Notes: generated from the sequence alone by a model not told the origin. A DNA stretch of 64,000 nucleotides from Saturnia japonica (GCA_033032175.1 CM065304.1:4774001-4838000), one strand, 5' to 3'. Shown: positions 21,043 to 32,220, numbered from the stretch's first letter. Numbers and translations are program-made.

Positions 21043-22770
21043 TTACTTTACTAAAAAAAACCAGCAATGAAACACAAAATCAAAAACAGCTGACGTCGGG
21101 TCAATGGACGACCGAGCGCAGGCGCGGCGCCAGTCTCGCGCGGCCGGTAGCTGATGTTTTTCTCGTTTTAAATCTGTGTTAAGTAAATCAGTGGCCAGAC
21201 GATTAGGTGCTGGCATACCATAATGACTAAGTGGTAAATTTGAAATTAAAATACATAAATCTTCAATCAACACCAATGCTTCATTATACATCTCTGGTGT
21301 GAAATCTAGATTTGGACATTGGTTTGTTTGTTTGGCTCGATACATGACGTCTTCAGTCATATAATTTTTATATTTTTCCCATAAAGTCAATTAATGTGTT
21401 GGATAACAGTTGACGCATACTATTTGGTGTGGATGTTAACGCTGCATCAGCAAGTGTCAAGTCCCAATGATTGTCTGCCTCCAGTAATTTCAATTCACAA
21501 CATGCTTCTTGATGTGTATTGAGCATTCGACCATTAACTGTGCGCAAAAATTCAAAAGATTTTGATCCAGGAACATTTACCAACAAAAAACGCAAAAAGA
21601 AACATTCACGTTGTTTTGGATGTATAGTGTAAAGCCGTCCCAATGTCTTGGCTTTAAATGAATCTGGTATTGATGGATGTGGTGTTCCTTTTTTACGTGG
21701 TTGCCATTTTTTGCCTACTTTATTCCAGGTAAAATAGCGTGGAACTTCGGTGTACAATAATGTTTATGCGAATTGGCCAAACTCATCAGATTTTTGACAC
21801 AACGCAAAAACTTCAGTTAAAGTCGTCTTTGCTGGATCAAGTGCTTTTTGAACAATATTTTGTTCAGTAAAATATACTCGCTCACCATTTTCGAGATGTA
21901 CTGCAAGATGCTGGACAGCAGGATCTCTTTCGTGTATGGGAAAACTAAAAATATGCCGGATAGCCTCGTTACTACTAGTATATCTCCCCATTTGGTATTG
22001 TGTTATTTTGTCATTTCGGTTAATATTTTGTACTTCAAATACGGCCAGATCACTACTACCTTTATTAACGTATTTGCAAATGTATAAACGAACGATTTTA
22101 TTTTCAAGCCAAATCAAAATGTGAGCATGGGGTAAACCTCACTTCATCTTGTATGTATTCTTGCATATTCCGTGGACTCTGCCTATGTAGCTCGAGGGCA
22201 AAATAAATACAGTTCCAATATCATTGGTGCTTAAGTTCTCTTCGACGTTTCAGATAATAGCATCTCGTAAATGGATGTATTCCTCTGATCGTAAACGTTC
22301 ACTTTCGATCTTAGCGTACATATCGACAACGTATTGATATAATCATCAATCGGTGCGCATAGTAGTTCATTGAACTAACGTTTTTATTTGTTTCATTACC
22401 AGTGGCTGGATCACGCTATTTGATGTTGTTGTGCTATTCATCTTGCCCTTGCCAGAATATCAAAGGATACTGAAGTGCGTCATATGAACGATGTAGATCT
22501 GAAATTACATTATCTAATAGTTATATCTCGACGTGTGATTCTAATGTCTCTTTTGTTAGATGGATCACCAACCATAATAATAGCAACTTTTTGTCGCAGG
22601 CGTTTATCACGCTGTTCTTGAAATTCTTGTCTACGAATTTCTGCTGTTCTAATTCGTTGAGCTGCATTTCTTACTGCAGCTTCTTCCCCTGATTCTCGAG
22701 CTCGCAGAGCACGCTGGAGTCGTGCCCTTCTGCTACACGCATTGTCGAGGTTAGATTTTTTCCGCGGCAT
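21043..22770 (-). pseudogene. Helitron Rep/helicase protein, decayed
   Basis: The minus-strand start MPRKKSNLDNACSRRARLQR opens exon 2 (acceptor AATTTCAG). Broken frames at 22110-22500 contain LHRSYDALQYPLIFWQGQDE, TGNETNKNVSSMNYYAP, VVDMYAKIESERLR and EYIHLRDAI, the N-terminal Helitron Rep region. A longer frame then has YICKYVNKGS, QYQMGRYTSSNEAIRHIFSF and PIHERDPAVQHLAVHLENGE, followed by EVPRYFTWNKVGKKWQPRK. These blocks are diagnostic for Helitron replication initiators. The C-terminal frame ends at 21043 before any clear helicase Walker motif, so the helicase is missing or deleted. Multiple frameshifts make it non-functional. Confidence 0.9.
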
Positions 22771-22774
22771 TATT

Positions 22775-23265
22775 CTGAAATTGAAAAAATAAATAAGATC
22801 GAAATTAATGAATGGATTAATTAACAATATTCAGATTAAAAAATCAAAATAAAAATCTGGTTGACAATAATTAATTTTTATGATTGAAAAGAAAATTGTT
22901 AATATATTAATGTTAAAAAGAAAAAATGCACGTTTATAAAGTTGAATCATTTATTCATAAGTGCGTTTATTTTATTTTCATTTGTTTATTTATTTATTTT
23001 TATTTATTATTAAAACATGAATTTAAGTCTGCGAAATTTACACTCATGAATAAAATAAAATAAAATGAAAGCAAAAAATACTTACATGTTATATAGTTAT
23101 GATTTTGCACTGATTGATACTTGCAGAGGTTATATACTTGGTAAATGCACAGGTATATTTACGTAGAGACTGACGCAGAGAGTAGTACTAAGATTTGCAC
23201 TGAGATTTTACTGAGACTATCACTTCCCGGGAGATAGTATTAATTCACTCGTTTAAAAAGGAACT
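22775..23265 (-). other. Helitron 5' UTR exon and first intron
   Basis: Downstream of the predicted TATA box, about 180 bases (23265 to 23086) form a non-coding first exon ending AACAT|GTAAGT. An intron follows to TTTTCAATTTCAG at 22775. Exon 2 begins four bases before the ATG (AATAATGCCGCGG). Both splice signals are strong by eye. This is inferred from sequence only. Confidence 0.55.
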
Positions 23266-23332
23266 GAACTGCGGTGACACTCGGCGCCAGTATTTATACC
23301 TGAACCTTGAATTTCCCGAACGTTCTTGTTCG
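23262..23332 (-). promoter_or_regulatory. Predicted Helitron promoter with heat-shock-element-like dimer
   Basis: On the minus strand a TATA box GGTATAAATA (23300-23291) lies ~30 bases before an arthropod-type initiator TCAGTT (about 23267). Upstream, 23332-23317 reads CGAACAAGAACGTTCG, containing the head-to-head unit AGAACGTTCG, the building block of a heat-shock element. Position, spacing and orientation fit the Helitron gene. Heat induction is inference. Confidence 0.55.
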
Positions 23333-23339
23333 TATAATT

Positions 23340-24460
23340 ATAAAAATATCAGTCACAAACCATTAAAATAATACGGTTATATCGTGAACATAAATAAATA
23401 TTACGTGAAATAAAGTAATAGAATTTATATTCTAAGAAACAGAACACAGCGCCATCTATTGGGTGTATTTGCATCCTAGATGTCAAACAATATTGAAGAA
23501 TTTTACCGCCATCTATGAGATTTTCATAAAACTAAACAGTAAATAAACACTGTCTTATGTAACAATTAATTGTTATATTTTATTCGTTTACATTCACGAC
23601 ATAAGCGAATAATTGAGATGATAACTATCCTATCCAGTAAGTTAGACCGAAATACGGGTACATGTGAAATTTGATTGAAATTGGTTCAGTAGTTTTGGAG
23701 TTTATTGGCAACATACATCTTGACACAAGTTTTTTATATATATAAGATAATGAAAAATTAAAAAAGTCCATGATCGAGAAGTTTTAATAGATTTCTCAAC
23801 TTATTATTCATTTAGCAAATATTAATATTTATTGTAATACGTAATATTTATTAAAATTAGAAACTATATTTTTCGTAAAGCTAACACAATTTATTTACTG
23901 TTCCTTGTTAATCGTGTTTGATTGATTTAAAAAGGGTTTTTTATCCTTCCCCGGACTTTAAAGTTGATGTAATATGAAATTTTACTAAAATTGTGGTTTT
24001 ATCAGTACATTTCCACCGAGAGAAAATAGCCAAGTATGATAAATTTAAATATTGGTGACATTATTGTGCCATAAGGACTATACCGTAAACATGGTTAATT
24101 ATTATTGAAATCACATAAAACTAAGTACGAGATGTAGGTAGGTACTTATAAAGAAATAAGCTTTAGCAAGTAAATTTAATTCCCTTTAAATGTAAAGTTA
24201 TTACAGAATGGCGTATATGTTTTTGTCACAATTTGTAATTAAATATGACAAGAGATGGCCAGAGACCTGCCGACCGGGGTCCAAACTCAGTCCAAAATAT
24301 TGTGCTGGCGGCAATTCATTATTATTTCATACAGGTTTCTCATCTAACCTTAGTCACGAGTAATTCATTTTGAACAATAAATAATATAATTCAATTGTAT
24401 ACAACTTTGCTCATGCCGTTTTATTTTTAATTAATGCTTTTATTATAAAATAACCTTAGT
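23340..24460. other. Non-coding DNA
   Basis: AT-rich with two GCGCCATCTATTG or CGCCATCTATGAG patches near 23450 and 23510, common at lepidopteran repeat borders. No gene or complete element was recognised. Confidence 0.45.
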
Positions 24461-24468
24461 ACACATTT

Positions 24469-24690
24469 ATGATTGAAAGTATTGTTCAACGTTCGCCACT
24501 ACCTTTAAATCAATAATCGGACCACAACTTGAAAAATGCTGATCTTTTGAAGATATCCATCGACGAATCAATACAATTTTTGACTTCTCCATATGACTGG
24601 TGGTCAACCAGACCGTGTGCCATTGACCGAAATAGGTGATAGTAAGATTTCTTGGCGTTTCAAATTGGACGTAGTGAGGCACTATTTACT
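24469..24690 (-). pseudogene. mariner transposase C-terminal fragment
   Basis: Two frames together give the mariner C-terminus. WSMAHGLVDHQSYGEVKNCI corresponds to the F-R-S-M-A-H-G-L...S-Y-x-E-V-K-N-W-I segment. WISSKDQHF then KVVANVEQYFQ corresponds to W-I-A-S-K-D-E-x-F-F ... L-P-E-R-W-x-K-V-V-A-x-x-x-x-Y-F. The D-D-D core is not in the window segment. At least two frameshifts. A fossil copy. Confidence 0.8.
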
Positions 24691-25360
24691 CAGCAGCTGG
24701 ACACTTGGAGCTTATATATTATTTTTCAAAACTATCATAACTATATTTCTGATCGAAAGCTCATAAGTTTCTAAAATTTTATTTTTATTTTAATAAAAAT
24801 TCTTATTGTGCGGGTTCCTTAGGAGATAGACGTATACTCTACCTGACTTTTTTGTAAGTGTTTTTAATGTCTACAATTATGTAGTACATTAATTTACTAT
24901 ATCTCTTATGGTTTACTCAGCATAAGCCATTTATGGTCCCGTATTGATTCAACATGATCAGTATTTTTTTATTTGCACGGAACTCTAATTATTTTTCTAA
25001 AATAAAAGTAGCTTAAGTTAGTCCTTATATCATCAGCTATTTATCAGTGAAAGTCCCGTCAAAATTGGTCTAAGCGTTTCGGAGATTACCAAGTACAAAC
25101 AGACATACAAAAAAATTTAAAATGGGCTTTTTGATATAGGTATAGTATATACTTTCATATGCACTTAGTAAAAAACTGTTATTTTGATATTACTAACAGA
25201 CACTTCAATTTTATTAATCGTATAGATTAAAATGAAATAAGTTCTATTAGATTTTACCAAGATAAGATATAGATATGTCGACATCGAGTCCGATTCGGAA
25301 CGCCAGCGCCACCGGGCGGCGCTCGATGGAGTTAGTGACGCAGGCACCACCGAATCGGCA

Positions 25361-25945
25361 GTATGGAGACGAGAACGAATGACTTTCTTGTTAGCGGGCG
25401 GCGCGTGCGGACGTCACTAAAACAGTAAAACTATCGCGCGTTCTGAGAGACGTACTCTATTATTAATGATACGTGCCTACCTACATACTGTCTGGTAATA
25501 TCTAATCCGTGATACGAGTTTGTTCTATCCAACTACCCACCGACGCCCAAGATTATAAATGTTGACAATGAGCAGTACTAACGATGGAGAAGCTCATCCT
25601 CCGTCAGATAGATAAGAGACGGAAAATAACGATTTATATAACTGATAAAATACATAGAATGGTTGGCTTCATACAAAACTTTTTAAATTTAAAACGACTT
25701 CTTTTATCAATCGGTGTGTATCCGGTGTGAATTATATTGTAGTGTATCTGTCTTAGAAAATGTTTTTTTTTATTTTTGCGTTTTCTATTACTAGGTCAGA
25801 ATATATTCTACAATGTCAATAAAGTTTTAAATCAAACGCGTGTAAAGGTTACACGTAATTATTTTAAATCTTATCTTTTTCTACATACTGAATTCATTGA
25901 TTATCAAAAGTTACGACTGTCCTCAAGAGATGGCGCTTATTAAAA
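25361..25945 (+). repeat. Left arm of a large inverted repeat
   Basis: From CAGTATGGAGACG through CGCGCGTTCTGAGAGACGTA and CATCCTCCGTCAGATAGATA to AGTTACGACTGTCCTCAAGA. The right arm at 27428-28100 is the inverse with roughly 95 percent identity by eye over the alignable part. The spacer is about 1.48 kb. A weaker relative of the distal half (AATAACGATTTATATACCTG) is present at 4045-4260. Confidence 0.85.
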
Positions 25946-26060
25946 ATGAAACTAGGTAATGTTGTGTTACTCAAAAGCGACTACTACCAACTGTCTACAT
26001 TTTAAATCGTGTGGTAAACAAAGATTTGTGCGTATCTTTGCTTGAATTTTTAGAGCGTAC

Positions 26061-26660
26061 TAGACGTGCGCAAAACAGTACTCTATGAAGTAATGCCATA
26101 TAGCATGACATTTCGTGCTGCGTAATATGGCATTAGAGCAGTACTCAGTACTCTAAACATGACCCGTCTGAAATAACGCTATTAAGCTTGGGCATACATA
26201 TAGCCCGCTAACAATTACGTATGTGCTATTGTACTGAATGTTCTGATGTCATAAATATACCTTTTAATAATGCCTATTTGTATAGTTTACTTGTACGAGT
26301 GACGACACGGCGTTATGAAAATGCAAGCTTTATTCTGCTTTATTGAAAAAGTTGATTTTCCTTCAAACTTAACCAATATGTGATTATGAAATATTTCTAA
26401 TAGTGGTGGGCGATTATGAGATATAGTAATGTTATCATTCGATAACAACGATAACTCGAATTATTTTAAACATTACAGTACACTTCAGTACCTACGTACA
26501 GTAGTTAGAACGCGACGGACCTATCCTATAACCTCTTGCTATGGAACGTCATGTTTAGAGTTATGTGACATGCTAAATTTTGTTGGGTTATAGGTACTGT
26601 TACAGTACGCGGTCGTGACATATTACGCGTAATACATGACTCGCAGTACTTACACATGTC
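26061..26660. mobile_element. 600-bp insertion with 10-bp target duplication
   Basis: The fold-back element is interrupted here. TAGAGCGTAC occurs at 26051-26060 and again at 26661-26670, and copy 1 (near 4380) has the single, empty-site version GGAGCGTACC. The insert ends are weak inverted repeats: GACGTGCGCAAAACAGTACT against GACATGTGTAAGTACTGCG. Near its left end TAATGCCATAT pairs with ATATGGCATTA as a hairpin. The long TSD suggests a Mutator-like non-autonomous element. Confidence 0.65.
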
Positions 26661-27427
26661 TAGAGCGTACCAATTTATTAATTTATATTGGTAGCTGTAT
26701 ATTATAATTATATATTAGTTAAGTAATAAGTAGTAAGCTAAGCTCATATTTTGAATTTATGATATTCCTAATCTATACAATTAATAAAATTGAAGTGTGT
26801 CTGTTTGTAATGTCAAAATAACAGCTTTTTACTAAAGGCATATATATACCTATAAGAAAAAAATTATCTTTAAAATATTTGTCTGTCAGTTTGTTCCGGG
26901 TAATCTCCGAAACGGTTGGATTGATTTTGGCGGGGCTTACACTGGTATATAGCTGATTTAATAGGGAGTACCTTGGGTACTTTTATTTTAGAAAAATAAT
27001 GAAGGTTCCGCACGAATTAAAAAAAAACTGGTCACGGTGAATCAATTCGTGCGCTTAAATGACTTACGCTGAGTAAACCATAAGAGATATAGCAAATAAT
27101 TGTAGATATTAAAAAGACCTACAAAAAAATGCGCGAGAGTATATTATGTCTATCTTCTAAGAAAGGCCCACAATAAGCATTTTGTCTTTAAAATAGCCGG
27201 GAGCGGGGGAGCAAGATTCGCGCGGGCATTCTGTAGTCCACGTGAGCGAAGCCGCGGGCACAGCTACTATATAATATATAGATTACGTATGCGACAATCA
27301 TCAACATATGATATTAACAATTATCTAATTAATAAAATGTATAGTTTATTGTTATGAAGTTTTTTCTTTAAATCGATATAAATAAATTTGTAGTTATTTT
27401 GTCTGTACATGTCGTTTTTTTGCGCCA

Positions 27428-28100
27428 TCTCTTGAGGACAGTCGTAACTTATGATAATCAATAAATTCAGTATGTAGAAAAAGATAAGATTTTAATAAAA
27501 TACGTACAAATCCGGTGAAGCTGTAAAAGCCGCAGCGGCTCTGTTCTTGGATAGGGCCCTTAAGGCTAAACGTGTAGTCAATTAAAAAAAAAAAAAAAAT
27601 TACGTGTAACCTTTACGCGCGTTTGATTTAAAACTTTATTGACCTTGTAGAATATATTCTGACCTAGTAATAGAAAACGCAAAATTAAAAAAAAAACATT
27701 TTCTAAGACAGATACACTACAATATAATTCACACCGGATACACACCGATTGATAAAAGAAGTCGTTTTAAATTTAAAAATTTTGTATGAAGCCAACCATT
27801 CTATGTATTTTATCAGGTATATAAATCGTTATTTTCCGGCCCTTATCTATCTGACGGAGGATGAGCTTCTCCATCATTAGTACTGCTCATTGTCAACGTT
27901 TATAACCTTGTGCGTCGGTGGGTAGTTGGATAGAACAAACTCGTATCACGGATTAGATATTACTTGACAGTACGTAGGTAGGTAGGCACGTATCATTAAT
28001 AATAGAGTACGTCTCTCAGAACGCGCGATAGTTTTACTGTTTTAGTGACGTCCGTATGCGCCACCCGCTAACAAGAAAGTGAGTCGTCTCCATACTAAGG
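27428..28100 (-). repeat. Right arm of the large inverted repeat
   Basis: Inverse of 25361-25945, starting CTCTTGAGGACAGTCGTAAC and ending GAGTCGTCTCCATACT. It is longer than the left arm because of an ~88-bp insertion at 27509-27596. Confidence 0.85.
27509..27596 (+). mobile_element. Very short poly(A)-tailed retroinsertion
   Basis: Absent from the matching left arm, so it is a clean insertion. It reads as an open frame KSGEAVKAAAALFLDRALKA then KRVVN, stop TAA, directly followed by a run of 15-16 A. The flanks TAAAATACGT and AAAATTACGT look like a ~10-bp target duplication with one change. This is the form of a severely 5'-truncated retrocopy: the 3' end of a LINE ORF or of a cellular mRNA. 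The source gene is not recognised. Confidence 0.65.
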
Positions 28101-28105
28101 ATGTG

Positions 28106-28514
28106 AAATAAAAATCGATTAAAAAAAAAAAAACGATTTTTTTTAATGGATCTAATGTCATTTTTTGTGAAAGTAGGTATTTAATAACCCTTCTGTACTT
28201 TTAAAATAGCGTTAAATGTACCAAAACTGCTATTTCTAAATTCTTTGGCCACAGAGATGTGGTAATTTGTTTTTAAATATTTGTATACTTAATTGTTGTT
28301 GATTTTATTACTGACTGATGATTATTACTGTGATAAACATTGATTATTTGATTAATAAAGTGATGATTTTGAATATTTCAGGCGTATAAATTTCTTAAGG
28401 AATTTATGAAAAAAATCGATTATTTAAAACAATCGATTATTTTTAATAAAATCATATTTATATATCAATTTTATTTCTTTACAAAATAATCGTTTTTTTT
28501 TTAAATCACATCTC
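28106..28514. mobile_element. hAT-like MITE, decayed
   Basis: Ends AAGGATGTGAAATAAAAATC and, inverted, AGAGATGTGATTTAAAAAA are near-matching terminal repeats of the type A-G-x-G-A-T-G-T-G seen in hAT-Ac elements. The interior has repeated AATCGATTA motifs. No matching 8-bp target duplication was found, so the exact ends are uncertain. Confidence 0.5.
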
Positions 28515-28559
28515 TGATATATATAAAATCTCAAGTTACGACGACAGTGTTTCAGTGTT

Positions 28560-29300
28560 AAGTATTAATTATTACCAAATTAAATTAAATTAATTGGTAC
28601 GTATCAAAATTATAAAAAGTACGTATAGAGAATTAGAGCCATTACTCGACGACGTCGCGACTACATGTTTTGTAAGGTAACAAAACAATAGTGCGATCCA
28701 TTTTTAAAAAGCGCCATCTTGATGAGGTCTGATGTTAATTTTCGATAATCACTAAATTCAGTAAAACGTCGATATTATTTTAAAAAAATGTACATGTTAC
28801 CTTTACCGCCTTTAGCCCCTCTCGCTACGTGTGACCGACCCTGCTCACACCCGAAACTACTAGGCGTGAAGAGGGCGAAACATCAAGGTAACACGCAGTG
28901 AGGTGCCTTCTTGTAGGCGTGGCGCTGACGTAGCACGGGAACGGAGAGGACTGGGTCACTGGCAGGTTGAACACATGAAGACAATGACACGCAGATACCA
29001 CAATTAAATTTCGCTGTTTTCTTCTCAAGATACAATTACTCTTCTTAATACTATTTTCTTAGTACTATCTTCTTAGTATTGTTTCTTCCAGTCTTGATTC
29101 TTGAGTCTTGAGTCTTCAGTTTGTGGCACCTGTGTGTGTCGGTAGGCCGCGACGGCTAGACTTTTATTTCACCGTTGGAGCGGGACGGAGCGATAGCGTC
29201 TATCTCTCTACTACTCTAGCATTACCAAATATGGTCATGGCGCGCTACCGCGGTGGCGCGTCGCGGCTGCACTATTGCTGTCCCTATCTACGTTATTATT
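28560..29300. other. Repeat fragment followed by unassigned GC-rich sequence
   Basis: 28560-28805 is an inverted, diverged piece of the fold-back middle region (AAGCGCCATCTTGATGAGG). 28806-29300 is GC-rich (for example TGTAGGCGTGGCGCTGACGT and CTACCGCGGTGGCGCGTCGC) with no long frame in any direction and no recognised domain. It may be the start of a retroelement or of a CpG-rich promoter. Confidence 0.4.
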
Positions 29301-30145
29301 ATTATTCTATACAATGTTCAGTAAATTGTTAATATCTCTAAATATACTTATTAAATCACTATGAAATCTGTCTTATGTTATTACGGACATAAATACCTAC
29401 ATAAAAACACTAAATACAACATTATGGGTTAATAAACATAGTAAATATGAAACAATAAACTTTACAACCTTAAACGGCCTAAAAAAACGTTATGTACGCA
29501 CTATTAAACGTTATAAACATTATACAACACACCTATTAGGCTAACTATCCTATACGACATTAAACATTACATATAACTGTTATAAAACACAGATTATTGA
29601 TGAGATATAAGTTCAATACTTTAAGAGACTATTTCTACGATATTATAAGCATTTTTACAAGTTATTTACTATTCTTTTATACCTACAGGTTACAACATTC
29701 TATTCAAAACATTAAATCGCCGNNNNNNNNNNNNNNNNNNNNNNNNNNNNNNNNNNNNNNNNNNNNNNNNNNNNNNNNNNNNNNNNNNNNNNNNNNNNNN
29801 NNNNNNNNNNNNNNNNNNNNNNGAGCATTTTAAATGTATATATTTCTGTTATAAATAAATAAAGAATACAGTTCTTAATTTATTAAAATATTAAAATCGA
29901 TTTGGTATAAACATGAAATTTAATTAAATAGAATAAGCTTTTATTTCAAATAAGTCTATTTATTACATGGAAATTACGTTTGGTTTGCGAACGAGTTGAA
30001 TCTAGGAGTATGTACAAAACAGGAAAATTTACGATTTTGGGAATTATTAAAACCTCCCATTCAAATTATTGCGATTTATCATTTAGTATTAATTTAAAAG
30101 GTTTTTTTTTTCTTTACTCTTTATAATATTTTTACATGTAATTAT
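29301..30145. other. AT-rich DNA with assembly gap
   Basis: No gene is seen. A 100-N gap lies at 29723-29822. The left side has many TTAAACGTTATAAACATTATA-like degenerate repeats. Confidence 0.6.
29723..29822. other. Assembly gap of 100 N
   Basis: Exactly one hundred N, of the same form as at 6573-6672. True length is unknown. Confidence 0.99.
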
Positions 30146-30153
30146 TAGTATAG

Positions 30154-32220
30154 ACAGTTTAAGCCATTTTGTGCGTGCGGCCCTATGTGTGTATAGATAC
30201 AGTGCCTACGTGTGCGTTTCTAGAGGTACAGTCAAATTCACAAGAGAATTCTATTAGTTCTTACATACATAAATCACGCCTATATCCCAACGGGGTAGGC
30301 AGAGACCACGTCCTTCCACCTGCTACGATCCTGGCACACCTCTTTCGCTTCTTCGACATTCATTAATATTTTCATGCATGCTCGTCGGTTTAGAGTACTC
30401 ATTCTTCTTTCATTCATCCTCTCAACATGCATAAACCATCTAAGCATCCCTTTCTCAATTCTTGTGACTATATCTTCTTTCACACCACAAAGCTCTCTTA
30501 TCACACTATTTCTTATCCTATCACTCAATTTCACTCCTAACATACCTCTTAGCGCTTTCATTTCTACTGCATTTATTTTACTTTCATGATTTTTCTGCCA
30601 CATCCAGCTTTCGCTTCGGTACATTAGTGTTGGAACCAACACTCCTCTATGCACAGCCAAACGAGCTTTCATAGAAATACTCTGGCTGCTCATAAAGGAG
30701 TGTAACGCCCCATTCACCATATTACCGGCATTTACTCTCCTTCCTATATCTCTCTCATACTTTCCATCCCTGGTAAACATCGATCCCAAGTATACAAATT
30801 CACTTACTTGCTTCAGTTCATCCTCATCAATCCGGACACATACTTCTGTCAAATTTTCTTCCTTTTCAAACATCAAAATTTTCGTCTTCTTTGCATTTAC
30901 TTTCATTCCCTTTCTTTCCAAAGCCTCATTCATAATAGTCACCATCGCTTGCAAATCCTTAGCCGACGATGCAAGTAAAACTTGATCATCAACGTAAAGA
31001 AGACATTTGCAAGTAACTCGTTCATTCTCAGTCCACAATCATTCTCTTTCAAATCTGTTAGACAATTAACCATGAATAGGTTGAACAGCCATGGAGACGC
31101 TACACATCCCTGTCTGACACTCTTTTGGATATCAAACCATTCAGTGTATGCTCCGTTTATTCTAACACAAGTACTGGAATCCTCATAGAGAGATTTCAAT
31201 GCTTGTATCAGATCCCCGCCAACTCCATGCCTAGACAATGCCAACCATAACTCATTCCTCATCACTTTGTCAAAGGCCTTTTCTAAATCCAAGAATGCAC
31301 AAAATACTTTTTGGTTTGTTGCCAAATATCTTTCAATTATGCACCTTAAGGAAAAGACCTGATCCGTACATCCCATACTCTTTCTAAATCCCGCTTGTAC
31401 ATCCCATATTCTATCATCTGTTTCTAACATAACTCTTTCAATTATTACCTTAGCATACAGTTTGCCGACAACACTGAGAAGGCTAATTCCGCGGTAATTT
31501 TTACAGTCTTGTTGTGACCCTTTTCTCTTGTATAACGGCACGATCACAGCCTTGCGCCAGTCTCCCGGTACCCGACCGTTTATCCAACACAAGTTGAAAA
31601 GGCGGTATAACTGACTTGCTACCACACCCTGTCCAACCTTCAGCATTTTGACAGACACCCTGTCATACCCCGCAGCTTTACCAGATTTCATACATTTTTA
31701 ATCCTTTCATAATCTCTTCCATACTGATGATGCTGTCAGGTTTACTTTCGTTCATTCCAAGAGCCGGTACTTCCAATGGCGCTAGCATCTCTTCCCTTTT
31801 AAACAAATTTTCAAAATATTCCTTTCATCTCTTCAACACATATTCTTCTCCTTTTATAATACTTCCATCCTTGCTTCTGATTTTAGATAACTCTGAGTTT
31901 GTTGTATTTCCTCGAGCTAATCTAATCGATTTCCAAAACACTTAATATTGTCTCGAAAATTATCGGAGAGCCTTCTGTCAAACTCATCTTTCCGCTCTTT
32001 TTTCTTCGTACTGACCACATTTTTCACTAAGTGAAACATTTTCTCCGTGAGGAACCTGACATTTTTATTACCGACTGTACCCGTAGAACAAAGCGATAAT
32101 AACACGTGTTGATCGGAAGAACGCCTGCTGTGTCACTGTTATACAAATAATACAAATAAAAACTGCATGTTTACTAGCTCACGCACACATAGGGCCGCGC
32201 GCAAAGATGAGTTGAAGCCT
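30154..32220. mobile_element. TIR element split by a LINE
   Basis: The left flank (30154-30260) reads CAGTTTAAGCCATTTTGTGC then GTGCGGCCCTATGTGTG. The right flank (about 32045-32220) ends CACACATAGGGCCGCGCGCA then AAGATGAGTTGAAGCC, the inverse. The same two halves lie around 11267-12010. Everything between is a LINE on the minus strand, so the LINE inserted into this element or replaced its middle. Confidence 0.65.
30282..32105 (-). pseudogene. Non-LTR retrotransposon reverse transcriptase
   Basis: Minus-strand frames give GKAAGYDRVSVKMLK, NYRGISLLSVVGKLYAK, FCAFLDLEKAFDKVMRNELW (first catalytic Asp), RQGCVASPWLFNLFM and, after a frameshift near 31000, CLLYVDDQVLLASSAKDLQA with Y-V-D-D. The thumb follows: SEFVYLGSMFTRDGKYERDI and LVPTLMYRSESWMWQK. 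After ERMNERRM about 60 residues typical of the family are deleted before the terminal NRRACMKILMNVEEAKEVCQ. The upstream part (FDRRLSDNFRDNIKCFGN) belongs to the linker before RT, and the endonuclease is absent. This family is common in Lepidoptera and crustaceans. I place it only as CR1/Rex-like with low certainty. Confidence 0.9.

Larger units (their letters stand above)
24815..27278. mobile_element. Fold-back/TIR element, long copy with nested insertions
   Basis: The left arm (about 24840-25260) and right arm (about 26740-27110) are inverted relative to each other and share GCATATGAAAGTATA-type, TCCGAAACGGTTGGA-type and GTAAACCATAAGAGATAT-type blocks. The right end reads GAGCGAAGCCGCGGGCACAG, mirroring the left end of copy 1 at 3585. 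The middle holds the ~585-bp sequence that recurs inverted at 27428-28100, plus a 600-bp insertion at 26061-26660. No transposase is encoded. Confidence 0.6.

Noticed and set aside
24840..27110. Single perfect palindrome of A-B-B'-A' form
   Set aside because: The order of arms is A-B-A'-B', so a single mirrored unit does not fit. Separate insertions explain it better.
29597..29833. Reading frame across the second N gap
   Set aside because: Same reason. The sequence on either side is AT-rich non-coding.
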